DNA from: Ruminococcus sp.
GTDB lineage: Bacteria > Bacillota > Clostridia > Oscillospirales > Ruminococcaceae
NCBI GenBank assembly: GCA_020861185.1
Contig: JAJBSV010000008.1
Span: forward strand, 277,016 to 341,015
Direction of reading: 5' to 3'
Length of the DNA stretch: 64,000 bases
A program made the translations under genes and the position numbers. This document shows positions 9,001-18,019 of this stretch, in pieces. How positions within the stretch are numbered: the first letter of the stretch is position 1; the number at the start of each line of letters is the position of its first letter. The notes beneath the pieces were generated by a model. That model searched no databases. It had not been told where the DNA came from and saw only the letters and a program-made list of their open reading frames with translations.

Positions 9001-10332
9001 TTATTTAGTGTCCTGATTATCTCTTTCACGGACGATAATGCGAATAGGTGTTCCCTCAAGTCCTCCGAAGGTGTCCCTTATCTGGTTCTCAAGGTATCTG
9101 CGATATGAGAAATGGAACAGCTCCGCCGAATTTACAAACATGACAATTGTAGGCGGATTGGTCGAAGGCTGAGTCATATAGTATATTTTCAGGCGCTTGC
9201 CCTTGTCTGACGGCGGCTGTACTCTGTTGACGGAGTAAGCTAAGATGTCGTTGAGCTTGCCTGTGGATATTCTCATTGAATTGTTTGCATAGACGCAGTT
9301 AATAAGCTCGAAAAGCTTGTCAACACGCTGTCCCGTCTTTGCAGAAATGAATATAAACGGAACATAGTCCATAAAGCTGAGCTTCTCCTTGAGATTATCG
9401 GAGAACTCCTTCATGGTGTTGGTGTCCTTTTCGATTATATCCCACTTGTTGACGGCAACTATGCAAGCCTTGCCTTGTTCATGGGCATAACCTGCGACTT
9501 TGGAGTCCTGTTCCGTGAATCCGACAGAGGCATCTATTACTATAACGGCGACATCAGCCTCGTCAACCGCCATATATGCTCTGAGGACGCTGTAGTGCTC
9601 GATATTTTCGTATACTTTCGATTTCTTTCTTATACCGGCAGTGTCGACAAAAGTATATTTTCCCCATTCGTTTTCGACTTCGGCATCCGTGGCATCTCTG
9701 GTGGTTCCGGCAATATTGGAAACAATCGCTCTTTCTTCACCGACGATTCTGTTAATAATGGAAGACTTACCGACATTCGGCTTGCCTATCACAGCAACAC
9801 GAATGCTGTCTTTATCTTCATTTCCATCGCTCTCGGGAAGATTTTCTAAAACTCTGTCAAGTAAATCACCGGTACCGTAGCCATGGACAGATGAAACCTC
9901 AACCGGGTCGCCAAGACCGAGATTATAGAATTCGTAGAATTCCGGCTCAGGTGGTCCTAATCTGTCGCATTTGTTGACACAGAGAACAATAGATTTACCT
10001 GACTTCTGAAGCATCGAAGCTACTTCATAGTCGTTTGCCGTTACTCCGGAACGGATATCGGTTACCAAAATGATTACGGACGCTTTATCAATCGCAATCT
10101 GAGCCTGACGTCTCATCTGGACGAGTATGGTATCGGTTGTTTTGGGCTCGATTCCTCCAGTGTCTACGAGCATAAATTCACGGGTACGCCACTCGCACTT
10201 TGAGTAAATTCTGTCTCTTGTGACGCCTGGGGTGTCGTCGACTATCGAAAGTCTCTTGCCTATAAGCTTATTGAATAATGTGGATTTCCCTACGTTGGGT
10301 CGCCCCACAACGGCGACAATCGGCAAAGCCAT
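9001..10332 (-). CDS. der: Ribosome biogenesis GTPase Der (EngA)
   Basis: Double GTPase needed for 50S subunit maturation. First G domain: GRPNVGKST (10-18), DTPGVTRD, DTGG, NKCD (120-123). Second G domain: GKPNVGKSS (183-191), GTTRDATDAE, DTAGIRKKS, NKWD. A C-terminal KH-like domain follows. The length of 443 aa is typical. The RBS is GGAGGCGG before the ATG. A strong terminator at 10375-10412 separates it from rpmF, so der-plsY-gpsA probably has its own promoter in the short gap or depends on read-through. Confidence 0.97.
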   Translation of the reverse strand: MALPIVAVVGRPNVGKSTLFNKLIGKRLSIVDDTPGVTRDRIYSKCEWRTREFMLVDTGGIEPKTTDTILVQMRRQAQIAIDKASVIILVTDIRSGVTANDYEVASMLQKSGKSIVLCVNKCDRLGPPEPEFYEFYNLGLGDPVEVSSVHGYGTGDLLDRVLENLPESDGNEDKDSIRVAVIGKPNVGKSSIINRIVGEERAIVSNIAGTTRDATDAEVENEWGKYTFVDTAGIRKKSKVYENIEHYSVLRAYMAVDEADVAVIVIDASVGFTEQDSKVAGYAHEQGKACIVAVNKWDIIEKDTNTMKEFSDNLKEKLSFMDYVPFIFISAKTGQRVDKLFELINCVYANNSMRISTGKLNDILAYSVNRVQPPSDKGKRLKIYYMTQPSTNPPTIVMFVNSAELFHFSYRRYLENQIRDTFGGLEGTPIRIIVRERDNQDTK

Positions 10333-10374
10333 GCTCCGCCTCCTTAAATTCAGAATATAATGGTAGAAGTTATT

Positions 10375-10412
10375 AAAAAATCAGAGAAGGAAATGCTCCT
10401 TCTCTGATTTTG
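10375..10412 (-). terminator. Rho-independent terminator after rpmF
   Basis: Perfect 14-bp stem (10378-10391 with 10397-10410), a 5-nt loop, and a run of six U on the minus-strand RNA. It closes the yceD-rpmF transcript. Confidence 0.9.
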
Positions 10413-10437
10413 AAGAAGACAAAGCTTCGTTTAAAGA

Positions 10438-10620
10438 CTATGCTTCCTTCTCGATAACCATGGTACCCTTATAGTAGCCGCAGTTACTGCAAACCTTGTG
10501 CGGTGAGGTTAAAGCACCGCAGTTGGAGCACCTTGAAAGCGCGGGAGCTTCAAGCTTCCAAACGCTTGAACGTCTTTTGTCTCTTCTTGCTTTGGAGACT
10601 TTTCTCTTCGGTACTGCCAT
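10438..10620 (-). CDS. rpmF: 50S ribosomal protein L32
   Basis: Small ribosomal protein of 60 aa, beginning MAVPKRKVSKARRDKRRS as L32 does. It is of the zinc-binding type: CSNCG and CSNCG form the CxxC pairs near residues 33-51. The ATG at 10620 is chosen because GGAGGTG lies 7 nt upstream; the in-frame GTG at 10629 is part of that RBS. It follows the YceD-family gene, the standard pairing, and is closed by a strong terminator. Confidence 0.96.
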   Translation of the reverse strand: MAVPKRKVSKARRDKRRSSVWKLEAPALSRCSNCGALTSPHKVCSNCGYYKGTMVIEKEA

Positions 10621-10677
10621 TTTCAGCACCTCCTCCTTGACAAATTATGACATAGCTACTTTGCTTTGCACAAATGA

Positions 10678-11148
10678 TTATTGGTCACTTTCGCAATCGC
10701 AATCACCGTCGTTGAGATTTTTGCCGCATGTCGGGCAAATGCCCTTGCAATCTTCGCGACAAAGAATTTTGGTCGGCATTGAAAGTAGCAAATCTGAGAT
10801 AGCTAACTCATTAAGATCAAGAGTTTCGCCGGAGCAATAGACATACTCATCATCATCGGGAAGATTTTCGTTATCTTCGTCGCCTCTTACGAGGATATGA
10901 GAATAATCCTGATTATACCGGCGGGTGAATTCAGCCGAGCATCGGTCGCAGATATGTGAAACAGCGTAGTCGAGATTATAGGAAAGAGTTACAATTCCGG
11001 CTCGGCAGACTGTTTTTCCCCGTAAGGTCACGGGAGTGATGAACTCCCCTACTCCCTTATACTTGTCCATATCGCTTTGGGGAATGTCGGTTTCGACAGG
11101 ACGTTCGCCGTCCTCCCCGTCAAACAGCGGCTTAAGCTTCAGCAGCAC
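10678..11148 (-). CDS. YceD family protein (DUF177)
   Basis: A protein of the YceD/DUF177 family, which is almost always upstream of rpmF; plant and bacterial members are linked to 23S rRNA accumulation, but the biochemical role is unsettled. Seen: the family core CDRCSAEF near residue 70, an acidic stretch, a LDLNELAISDLLLSMP helix, and a cysteine-rich tail (CREDCKGICPTCGKN) that looks like a metal site. The GTG at 11148 (156 aa) has GAGGTG four nt upstream and lies 18 nt below the predicted transcription start. The longer frame from 11238 would run through the promoter. Confidence 0.9.
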   Translation of the reverse strand: MLLKLKPLFDGEDGERPVETDIPQSDMDKYKGVGEFITPVTLRGKTVCRAGIVTLSYNLDYAVSHICDRCSAEFTRRYNQDYSHILVRGDEDNENLPDDDEYVYCSGETLDLNELAISDLLLSMPTKILCREDCKGICPTCGKNLNDGDCDCESDQ

Positions 11149-11172
11149 ATTACACCTCAGAATATCACAAAC

Positions 11173-11201
11173 ATTATACTTTAGCGAGCACAGAATGTCA
11201 A
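11173..11201 (-). promoter_or_regulatory. Sigma-A promoter of yceD-rpmF
   Basis: Exact TTGACA and TATAAT with a 17-bp spacer. It fixes the yceD start downstream of 11173 and predicts a very short leader. Confidence 0.88.
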
Positions 11202-11245
11202 TAGTTTTGAAAAATTTTGATTCCTCGCCCGATAACACACTTCAT

Positions 11246-11276
11246 CTCCGCCGCAAAACAATGATTCACGGCGGAG
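11246..11276 (-). terminator. Hairpin after the P-loop gene, possible terminator
   Basis: Eight-base-pair G/C-rich stem (11246-11253 with 11269-11276), downstream of the P-loop gene and upstream of the yceD promoter. There is no U tract, so it could end transcription only weakly or act as a 3' stabiliser. Confidence 0.35.
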
Positions 11277-11296
11277 AAGCACGCTTACAAAAGAAT

Positions 11297-11704
11297 TCAG
11301 TTGCCGAGACGCTTTACGATGCTCTCGGGAAGATTCTCCTTGTCCTCGGAAACCGTGAAAACGATAAGGATGTCGGGAGCAACAGCCTCAATCTTTTCGA
11401 AGAGGTCTTCAAGCTCGTCGTAGTTTCTGCCGCCAATCTTAAGAATTCCGTCAACAAAAATTTCGGATATATCATAGTTTGCGGCAATAGTTCCGGTGAT
11501 GAAGCCGTAGAACTTGTCGTAACTGTCAATCTTGTAGCCATCGACATCAACGAGTCTGACACTGTAAGGAATGTCATAGGTGAGCTGCATGCTCTTTTCG
11601 ATGCAGACTATGTTTCCCTTGGTGTTGGCGACTGCGTCCTTGATAAGGTCAAGCAGTATCTTGGTTTTGCCGGATCCCTTTTTGCCGGTGATCAGTTTAA
11701 TCAT
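11297..11704 (-). CDS. Small P-loop NTP-binding protein of unknown function
   Basis: A 135-aa protein with a Walker A motif at its N-terminus (GKKGSGKT, residues 7-14) and hydrophobic strands typical of a P-loop fold, including DILIVFTVSED near the C-terminus, which could be a Walker B-like strand. I do not recognise the family or a partner domain; the protein is little more than the nucleotide-binding core. The RBS GGAGTG lies 6 nt before the ATG. It lies 75 bp downstream of pgi on the same strand, separated by a GC-rich stretch with two small hairpins. ATP or GTP binding is likely; the function is open. Confidence 0.8.
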   Translation of the reverse strand: MIKLITGKKGSGKTKILLDLIKDAVANTKGNIVCIEKSMQLTYDIPYSVRLVDVDGYKIDSYDKFYGFITGTIAANYDISEIFVDGILKIGGRNYDELEDLFEKIEAVAPDILIVFTVSEDKENLPESIVKRLGN

Positions 11705-11778
11705 AGTAACACTCCGTTTCCGCCCTTGCGGGCTGTTTTTGCTTTATTCCACAGCTATACAGCTGTCAGAAACAATAA

Positions 11779-13116
11779 TTATTCTGCCTTGAGCTTTTCT
11801 TCAAGCTCAGACTTACGATCCTCATAGCCCGGTTTTCCAAGAAGAGCGAACATGTTCTTCTTGTAGCTCTCAACACCCGGCTGGTTGAACGGATTTACAC
11901 CGAGCATGTAGCCGGAGAGTGCACAAGCCTTCTCGAAGAAGTAAACCATCTCGCCAAAGTTGTATTCGTCAAGCCTGTCTACCTCGATGATGAGGTTCGG
12001 GACTCCGCCTTCGGTATGAGCAAGAACAGTTCCTTCCATCGCCTTGCGGTTTACGACTGACATATTCTGGTTTGTGAGGAAGTTCAATCCGTCAAGGTTT
12101 TCGGCATCATTCTCAAGGAACAAATCCTTCTTCGGGTTCTTGACATCGACAACGGTCTCGAACATGATTCTTGAGCCGTCCTGAACGAACTGACCCATAG
12201 AGTGAAGGTCGGTTGAGAAAATAGCGCTAGAAGGATAAATTCCCTTATTATCCTTGCCTTCGCTCTCGCCGAAGAGCTGTTTGAACCACTCGTTCATCAT
12301 TGCGAAGCAAGGCTCATAGGATACGAGCATTTCGACCGACTTGCCCTTGCGGTAAAGAATATTTCTGAGTGCGGCGTACTTTTCGCAATCATTCATGTCG
12401 TCTTCGAGATAAGCTTCTCTTGCGGCGACGGCGCCCTCCATGATATTGTCGATATCACATCCTGCAACGGCTATCGGGAGAAGTCCTACTGCTGTAAGAA
12501 CCGAATATCTGCCTCCGACATCGTCGGCAATTACGAAGGTCTCATAGCCCTCGGAATCGGAAAGCTCCTTAAGGGTTCCCCTCGCCTTGTCGGTGGTAGC
12601 GAAGATTCTCGTCTTTGCCTCTTCCTTGCCGTACTTGTCCTCAAGAAGCTTCTTGAAGATTCTGAAAGCAAGCGCAGGCTCGGTGGTGGTTCCCGACTTG
12701 GAAATAACGTTTACGCAGACATCCTTGCCCTCACAGATGGAAAGTATCTCATTGAGATAAGTGGAGCTGATGTTGTTGCCGACGAAATAGATGTCGGGCG
12801 TGTCCTTCTTAAGGTTGTTGTAATATGGGCTTGTTAAAAGCTCAATAGCCGCTCTTGCACCAAGATAGGAGCCGCCTATACCGATTACGATAAGAACGTC
12901 TGCCTTCTCCTTGATTCTTGCCGCGGCGGCTTTGATGCGGGCAAATTCTTCCTTGTCGTAGTCAACCGGAAGGTCGACCCAACCCAAGAAGTCGTTGCCC
13001 AGACCACTGCGCGAAGCAAGTGTGTTGTAAGCGGCGGTTATCTGAGGACGAATTGCCTCGAGTTCGTAAGGATTCACGAACTTATCAGCGTACTTTGTTA
13101 CTAATTTAATAGACAT
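11779..13116 (-). CDS. pgi: Glucose-6-phosphate isomerase
   Basis: Interconverts glucose 6-phosphate and fructose 6-phosphate. The 445-aa product is the short bacterial Pgi type. Seen: [16 protein letters not shown] (sugar-phosphate binding), [14 protein letters not shown], the [14 protein letters not shown] segment, [12 protein letters not shown] and the C-terminal [11 protein letters not shown] with the catalytic Lys. I chose the ATG at 13116 ([11 protein letters not shown]), with GAGGG 9 nt upstream, over the in-frame ATG at 13158. A promoter-like site lies at 13149-13177. Confidence 0.95.
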   Translation of the reverse strand: MSIKLVTKYADKFVNPYELEAIRPQITAAYNTLASRSGLGNDFLGWVDLPVDYDKEEFARIKAAAARIKEKADVLIVIGIGGSYLGARAAIELLTSPYYNNLKKDTPDIYFVGNNISSTYLNEILSICEGKDVCVNVISKSGTTTEPALAFRIFKKLLEDKYGKEEAKTRIFATTDKARGTLKELSDSEGYETFVIADDVGGRYSVLTAVGLLPIAVAGCDIDNIMEGAVAAREAYLEDDMNDCEKYAALRNILYRKGKSVEMLVSYEPCFAMMNEWFKQLFGESEGKDNKGIYPSSAIFSTDLHSMGQFVQDGSRIMFETVVDVKNPKKDLFLENDAENLDGLNFLTNQNMSVVNRKAMEGTVLAHTEGGVPNLIIEVDRLDEYNFGEMVYFFEKACALSGYMLGVNPFNQPGVESYKKNMFALLGKPGYEDRKSELEEKLKAE

Positions 13117-13148
13117 AGCTGTCATCCCTCTCATTTGTCTTTGTCTAT

Positions 13149-13177
13149 ATTCTAACACGAAACGGTCAATAATGCAA
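13149..13177 (-). promoter_or_regulatory. Putative promoter of pgi
   Basis: TTGCAT and TAGAAT with a 17-bp spacer, 33 bp upstream of the chosen pgi start. It argues against the longer pgi reading frame that begins at 13158. Confidence 0.6.
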
Positions 13178-13225
13178 GGAATTTCAGTGAAAAATATTGT
13201 GCAATTTCGGCAAAAAGTTTTCCTA

Positions 13226-14080
13226 TCACGCGAGCATGCTTCGAAAAAGCTTAAACATGGCAGATAAAAGATTCATTCTGTCTACACTTTGACTTGCAAC
13301 TATCGAAACGGCATACCTTTCTTCATCATCAACAAGAAATACTACCCTGCCGACTTTATCACCAATGCTGACCGGAGCGACTACATCATCGAAATATTCA
13401 ATCTTCATCTCAACCGATTCAAGCTCACTGTTTCTTACGACAAAGCTACCCAAATCCTCGATGTCGGCAGTTACTGTCAAGCTGACGCCGCCGCTGATAG
13501 AAACCGGCTCTATGTAGATGTCTGTTTTCTTCGGAGTGTAGAGTGTATAAGCGGCAAAGCCAATATTCATTTTTTCCCGGGCTGTGGTGAAGCGTTGGTA
13601 TTCGTCAGGCTCACCCAGAATTACACATATCATCGTCAGACCGTTTCGCTCGGCGGTTGCAATCAGGCAGTTCAGGCAATCCTCGCTGTAGTAGGCTTTC
13701 ATGCCGGTTATGCCGTTGTAGCTGAGAATCATGCGGTTTGTCGAGACAAGCTCGGTCTTGCCGTCACGGACGGTGGTCATCCATGTCGTGAAATATGGGA
13801 TCAGCTCATCGTAATGGGAGAGCTCCGAAGCGAGCGTCGCAATATCGCAGGCGGTTGTCAGGTTGCCGTCAAGCGTTCCGGTCGGATCGGTATAGGTTGT
13901 AGAGAGCATTCCGAGCTCCTCTGCCCTGCTGTTCATCAATGCCGTGAAATCATCAACGTTTCCCGAGACAGCTTCGGCAATGGCGACTGCGGCATCATTG
14001 GCGTTGCCGACGGTTATCGCCTTGACGAGCTCGTCAATCGTTATCTCCTCGCCGGTGTTGAGCCAGATCTGAGCCCCCCC
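13226..14080 (-). pseudogene. S11 D-Ala-D-Ala carboxypeptidase homologue, C-terminal part after frameshift
   Basis: The main body of a DacF-like protein. The frame reads from the C7/G7 tract at 14074-14080 (AQIWLNTGEE, then ITIDELVKAITVGNANDAAVAIAE) to the stop at 13226; the first ATG inside it is at 13939. Two active-site motifs are altered: the SxN position reads NAN (in VGNANDAA) and the KTG position reads KAY (in GMKAYYS), although flanking sequence such as CLIATAERNGLTMICVILGEP aligns well with S11 peptidases. A C-terminal beta domain and an amphipathic end ([14 protein letters not shown]), typical of class A low-mass PBPs, are kept. With the N-terminal part it would give an inactive pseudoenzyme even if the frame is restored. 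Confidence 0.75.
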
Positions 14081-14361
14081 TGTTGGGCATTTGCATTTGC
14101 AGAGACTTTCACAACCGAATCGATGCTTAATCTCCCCTCGTCTATCGCTTCCATGAGCAAGAGAAGAGTCATAAGCTTAGCCGAATGAAAAGCAGGAAAT
14201 TCCGCATTGCCGTTGTCGGAATAGAGAAGCGTTCCGGTTTGCCCTTCCATAAGGACATAGGAATATGGGACTGATGTTGTTTCAGATGAAGTGGCGAAGG
14301 CGGGTATAGATTCAAAAACGAATACGAAAATAGCTGTGATAACGGCGATGATTTTTCTCAT
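14041..14361 (-). pseudogene. S11 D-Ala-D-Ala carboxypeptidase homologue, N-terminal part before frameshift
   Basis: A 106-aa open frame with a signal peptide (MRKIIAVITAIFVFVFES, cleavage probably near AFA-TSS) and the start of a DacF-like fold. At the position of the catalytic SxxK tetrad it has HSAK (in PAFHSAKLMT), so the nucleophile Ser is His. After VSANANAQQGG the frame runs into 13 unrelated residues and a stop, while the true continuation lies in another frame; one more G in the G7 run (14074-14080) restores a continuous protein from 14361 to 13226. The shift may be an assembly error, phase variation or decay. It is followed by pgi and preceded by the HPr-like gene. Confidence 0.75.
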
Positions 14362-14420
14362 AGCAAGACTCCCTATATTTGATAGTCCATACTATGAGAC
14401 GAGCCGCTGAAACTATTCAT

Positions 14421-14445
14421 AAAAAAGACCGACTTGAAGCCGGTC
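14421..14445 (-). terminator. Terminator after the HPr-like gene
   Basis: Seven- to nine-base-pair stem GACCGGC/GTCGGTC with a small loop, followed by six U on the minus strand. Confidence 0.8.
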
Positions 14446-14451
14446 CCTTTC

Positions 14452-14682
14452 TTACTTCACAATGAACTTGTCAATCTGCTTCAGAAGATCGTCGCAGTTC
14501 TCGGTGTGAGCCTGAAGCTCAACCGGCTTTTCCAAATCAAGGCTGAAAATGCCCATGATAGACTTTGCGTCGATTGAATACCTTCCGGAAACGAGGTCGA
14601 TGTCGTAATCACACAAGGTGACAATTCCGACAAACTCCTTGACGTCGTTGATTGTCTCGAGTTTAATTTTTACGGTTTGCAT
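14452..14682 (-). CDS. HPr-like protein lacking the active-site histidine (Crh type)
   Basis: A 76-aa protein with the HPr fold. The regulatory serine region is well kept (AKSIMGIFSLDL; Ser41 matches HPr Ser46), but the N-terminal motif that holds the phosphotransfer His15 (normally GLHARPA) reads NDVKEFVGI, with no histidine. It therefore cannot carry phosphate for the PTS. In Bacillus the similar protein Crh is phosphorylated only on Ser46 and acts with CcpA in catabolite repression; a comparable signalling role is an inference. No ptsI or hprK is nearby. It has its own terminator and faces away from mtaB. Confidence 0.82.
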   Translation of the reverse strand: MQTVKIKLETINDVKEFVGIVTLCDYDIDLVSGRYSIDAKSIMGIFSLDLEKPVELQAHTENCDDLLKQIDKFIVK

Positions 14683-14851
14683 TTTGCGTTACCTCCGATT
14701 CGTTAAGTGCCTTCCGGAAACGTTGTCCGAATTAAAATTCGACTTGATATTGCTGTAGATTTCCAAAAGGCTACTTTCAGTATAACAGAAATTTTCGGCT
14801 TGTCAAGGGGGTATTCGGGGAGTTTTTTGAGAAAAAGTGAAGAATGGACGG

Positions 14852-14880
14852 TTGACGGAGGCGGATTTGTGGGGTATTAT
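14852..14880 (+). promoter_or_regulatory. Sigma-A promoter of mtaB
   Basis: TTGACG and TATTAT with a 17-bp spacer, 34 bp upstream of the mtaB ATG. Confidence 0.75.
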
Positions 14881-14913
14881 TAGTCTCAACATATTTCGAT
14901 TGGAGATGAGACC

Positions 14914-16218
14914 ATGACCGTATCCTACTACACCTTCGGTTGCAAGGTAAATCAGTACGAAACCGACTGCATCGCTGAGCTGATGGAGCGGAACGGGTTT
15001 GTGACGCTTGACGACCCGATGACTGCGGACGTGGTTGTCATCAATTCATGCACCGTAACGCAGGCGGCGGATGTGAAGCTCGGACAGCTTCTCAGACGGG
15101 TCAGGCGACAAAACCCCGACGCAATTACTGTCGTTGCCGGGTGCTATCCACAGGCTCACGGAGCGACGGAGCTTATAAACGAAGCGGACATCATCGTCGG
15201 CGAGGCGAACAAGACCAAGATTCCCGAGCTAATTTCGGATTTTCTGGCGAATAAAGAACACGTTTGCGAGATTCCTCCACATCAAAAAAGCGAGAAGCTT
15301 GAGGAGATGAGCCTTTCTAAGCGCGCCGAAAAGACCCGTGCAATCATCAAAATTCAGGACGGTTGCGACCGGTTTTGTTCATACTGCATTATTCCCTATG
15401 CCCGTGGGCGTTCTCGCTCAAAGCCGATTGAAGAGATAGAAGCTGAGGCAAGGGAGCTCGCTTTACAGGGACACAGGGAGCTTATATTAGTCGGAATAAA
15501 TCTTTCCTGCTACGGCGAAGATTTGGGCGAAATCGACCTTGCGGATGCTGTTCATGCGGCTTGTTTATCATCTGCCGACAGGATAAGACTCGGCTCGATT
15601 GAGCCGGAAATGCTGACGGAAGGTATAATCAGGAGGCTTTCGCAGGAGGAAAAGCTCTGCCCGCACTTCCATCTGTCATTGCAATCGGGTTGCGACAGAA
15701 CTCTTGAGAGAATGAGACGACGGTACAACACTAAGGAATATCGAAAGCTTATATGGCTCCTCAGAGAGTATTTTCCCGACTGTGCCGTTACCACAGACGT
15801 GATGGTCGGCTTCCCTGACGAGACTGAGGAAGATTTTTTGAAATCCGTCGAGTTTGTAAAGGAAATCAGCTTTGCAGGAGTACACGTTTTCCCCTACTCC
15901 GAACGTGAGGGAACTGTTGCCGCCAAGATGCCAGGAAGCATTCCGAAAGCCGAGAGATACCGCCGTGCGGAGATAATGTCCGAAGCCGCAAAAATCGGCG
16001 AAGAAGCCTTCCGAGAAGCACATATAGGCAAGACAGTCAGCGTTCTCTTTGAGCACGAGAAGGACAGCGATTTCCATCAAGGGCACACTAAGGACTATCT
16101 TATGGTGAAGGTTCCGAAGATTCAGGACGCCCTATGGAAAGAAATAAGGGACGTCAAAGTTACATCTTGTAAAGATAACTGCCTTTACGGAGAAGTAATA
16201 AATCCGACTGCCGATTGA
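14914..16218 (+). CDS. mtaB: tRNA N6-threonylcarbamoyladenosine-37 methylthiotransferase
   Basis: Radical-SAM enzyme of the MiaB/MtaB family that adds a methylthio group to t6A37 of tRNAs reading ANN codons. Domains in order: UPF0004 domain with three cluster cysteines (TFGCKVNQYE, INSCTVT, AGCYPQ), the radical-SAM core with CDRFCSYCIIPYARGRSR (CxxxCxxC), and a C-terminal TRAM-like RNA-binding region. The motif GCKVNQYE points to MtaB (YqeV) rather than MiaB. Length is 434 aa. The RBS GGAGATGAG precedes the ATG. It is monocistronic: own promoter, and a terminator that overlaps its stop codon. Confidence 0.94.
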   Translation: MTVSYYTFGCKVNQYETDCIAELMERNGFVTLDDPMTADVVVINSCTVTQAADVKLGQLLRRVRRQNPDAITVVAGCYPQAHGATELINEADIIVGEANKTKIPELISDFLANKEHVCEIPPHQKSEKLEEMSLSKRAEKTRAIIKIQDGCDRFCSYCIIPYARGRSRSKPIEEIEAEARELALQGHRELILVGINLSCYGEDLGEIDLADAVHAACLSSADRIRLGSIEPEMLTEGIIRRLSQEEKLCPHFHLSLQSGCDRTLERMRRRYNTKEYRKLIWLLREYFPDCAVTTDVMVGFPDETEEDFLKSVEFVKEISFAGVHVFPYSEREGTVAAKMPGSIPKAERYRRAEIMSEAAKIGEEAFREAHIGKTVSVLFEHEKDSDFHQGHTKDYLMVKVPKIQDALWKEIRDVKVTSCKDNCLYGEVINPTAD

Positions 16219-16233
16219 CAGCCGGATTTTTTT
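16201..16233 (+). terminator. Terminator of mtaB
   Basis: Ten-base-pair stem with one mismatch, loop holding the mtaB stop codon, then seven U. The last codons of the gene form the left arm. Confidence 0.85.
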
Positions 16234-16240
16234 AGTTTCT

Positions 16241-18019
16241 TTATTCGCTGATATAATTCTCCGCCTGCTTGGTAAACATCTCGCAATACAAGCCTTTCCG
16301 TGCCATCAGCTCATCATGCGTTCCCATTTCGGCAACCTGTCCCTTATCTATGACGATAATCTGGTCAGCTTTGACGACTGTCGAGAGTCGGTGCGAGACG
16401 AAAATAACCGTCTTATCTCTGCCAAGCTCGTAGATTTTCTTGAAGAACTCATACTCGGCGTTCGGATCCAATGCACTCGAAGGCTCATCGAAGACCAGGA
16501 TATTTGCATCCCTGTAGTAAGCCCTGGCAATAGAGATTTTCTGCTTTTCACCTCCGGAGAAGTCAACGCCTTCTTTATCAAATCTCGTGGAGAAGACGCT
16601 CTTTTCTTTCTTCGGAAGAGAGTCGATTTTATCCTCCAAGCCGGAGAACCTGATGCTATCTTCAATCTTGCCTGAATCAATATCTTTCTCGCCACGGAAA
16701 GCGATATTTTCTTCCAGCGTCAGCGGAATATTGACCGAGTTCTGAAGTACTACCGACAACTGCTTGTACCACGAGGACAGGTCCACGTCGTTTATGTCGG
16801 TTTCGCCATTGATGAGAATCTTTCCGCTCGTCGGAGGATAAAGTGCCAGAATCAGCTTAAGAAGTGTTGTCTTTCCTGCGCCATTCTCGCCGACAATGGC
16901 GATTCTTGATCCGGCATGAATTGAGAATGAAACGCCATTGAGCGCATTCTGCTCCTGATTCGGATATCTGAAGCTGACGTTTTCGAGCGTTATCTCCTCG
17001 CAGTTGTCAATCTTCTCGGTTCCGTTTTGGACGTACTTCTCATCCTTGATATAATCCATATAGAATGACGCTTCGTTGACGTTGTTCTTAAGATTTATGA
17101 AGAGCCCTAAGAAGCTGTTAAAGTTCTGTGTGAACTGCTGAACTGCAACAAACAGTGCCGAATAGGTGGCGACATCAAGCTGTCCCGCAAACAGCATATA
17201 TCCGAAGTAGAGATATGCCGAAAGAAGCTGAACATTGCCGAGGAGTATTGCGAGGTAATTCCACCTGAATCTCTGCCTGTCCTTCTTGTTTCCCTCAATA
17301 GCAATAGCCACGCCCTTTTCGTTGACCGTCTCAATCGAATAGTCGAAAGCCTCGTTCAGCTTGACGGTGGAAACGTAGTCCTTCTCATTGAAAAGCCTCT
17401 GCAAATACTGTAAAAGTCTTACCTTCGGCAGACGCTCAGTGTTCTGATACTTGAACCACAAATCGTTGACCTTGTTCATGCAGAGATGCGAAAGAATCAA
17501 TGTTACGAAGATTATAATCACAATTATAACACTGACCTGACCGACGATGTACGATACGCCTATCAAGGTCAATATGCAGGTAATCATCTGCGAGAGTATG
17601 TTGATGACCTCATCGGCACCGACATATGTATAGTTCAGAGCCTTCTGAAGCGCATCGTATTCACTGCTGTCCTCGAACGCCAGCATACTGTTCTCGTTCA
17701 TCTTTCTGTAGATATGCTCACGAAGCTCGACGCTGATATACTCGGTATTCAGACTCTGCTTAATCGTCAGTCTCCGCTCGACATATGCCCACACCGAAAT
17801 AATCAGTATATATCCGCAAATATACCCGACGCCGAGCCAAAGGTCTTCCTTACAAAGAAAAGCGTTCAACGACATTTTTGGCAGGTAAATCACAAGCATA
17901 TTGCTGATAAACCCATACAAGGTCGTTATGATGTAGATAAAGAAGTAAGACTTGTGCGATTTCCAAGCGATTTCAAAGAATAGCTTGTTGGTTTCTAAGA
18001 AGGTTTTTAGTTTTTTCAT
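16241..18019 (-). CDS. ABC exporter, fused permease and ATPase (homodimer type)
   Basis: A 592-aa type-IV ABC half-transporter: six membrane helices in residues 1-320, then an ATPase domain with Walker A GENGAGKTT (about 380), signature FSGGEKQKI, Walker B ILVFDEPSSALDP with the catalytic Glu, and H-loop SHRLSTV. All catalytic residues are intact, unlike the two split exporters at 31 and 48 kb, so it can work as a homodimer. The substrate is unknown; sequences of this type are often annotated as exporters of peptides or drugs. It follows the anti-sigma gene on the same strand by about 140 bp; a TTGACA lies at 18072-18077 but its -10 box is poorly spaced. Confidence 0.9.
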   Translation of the reverse strand: MKKLKTFLETNKLFFEIAWKSHKSYFFIYIITTLYGFISNMLVIYLPKMSLNAFLCKEDLWLGVGYICGYILIISVWAYVERRLTIKQSLNTEYISVELREHIYRKMNENSMLAFEDSSEYDALQKALNYTYVGADEVINILSQMITCILTLIGVSYIVGQVSVIIVIIIFVTLILSHLCMNKVNDLWFKYQNTERLPKVRLLQYLQRLFNEKDYVSTVKLNEAFDYSIETVNEKGVAIAIEGNKKDRQRFRWNYLAILLGNVQLLSAYLYFGYMLFAGQLDVATYSALFVAVQQFTQNFNSFLGLFINLKNNVNEASFYMDYIKDEKYVQNGTEKIDNCEEITLENVSFRYPNQEQNALNGVSFSIHAGSRIAIVGENGAGKTTLLKLILALYPPTSGKILINGETDINDVDLSSWYKQLSVVLQNSVNIPLTLEENIAFRGEKDIDSGKIEDSIRFSGLEDKIDSLPKKEKSVFSTRFDKEGVDFSGGEKQKISIARAYYRDANILVFDEPSSALDPNAEYEFFKKIYELGRDKTVIFVSHRLSTVVKADQIIVIDKGQVAEMGTHDELMARKGLYCEMFTKQAENYISE

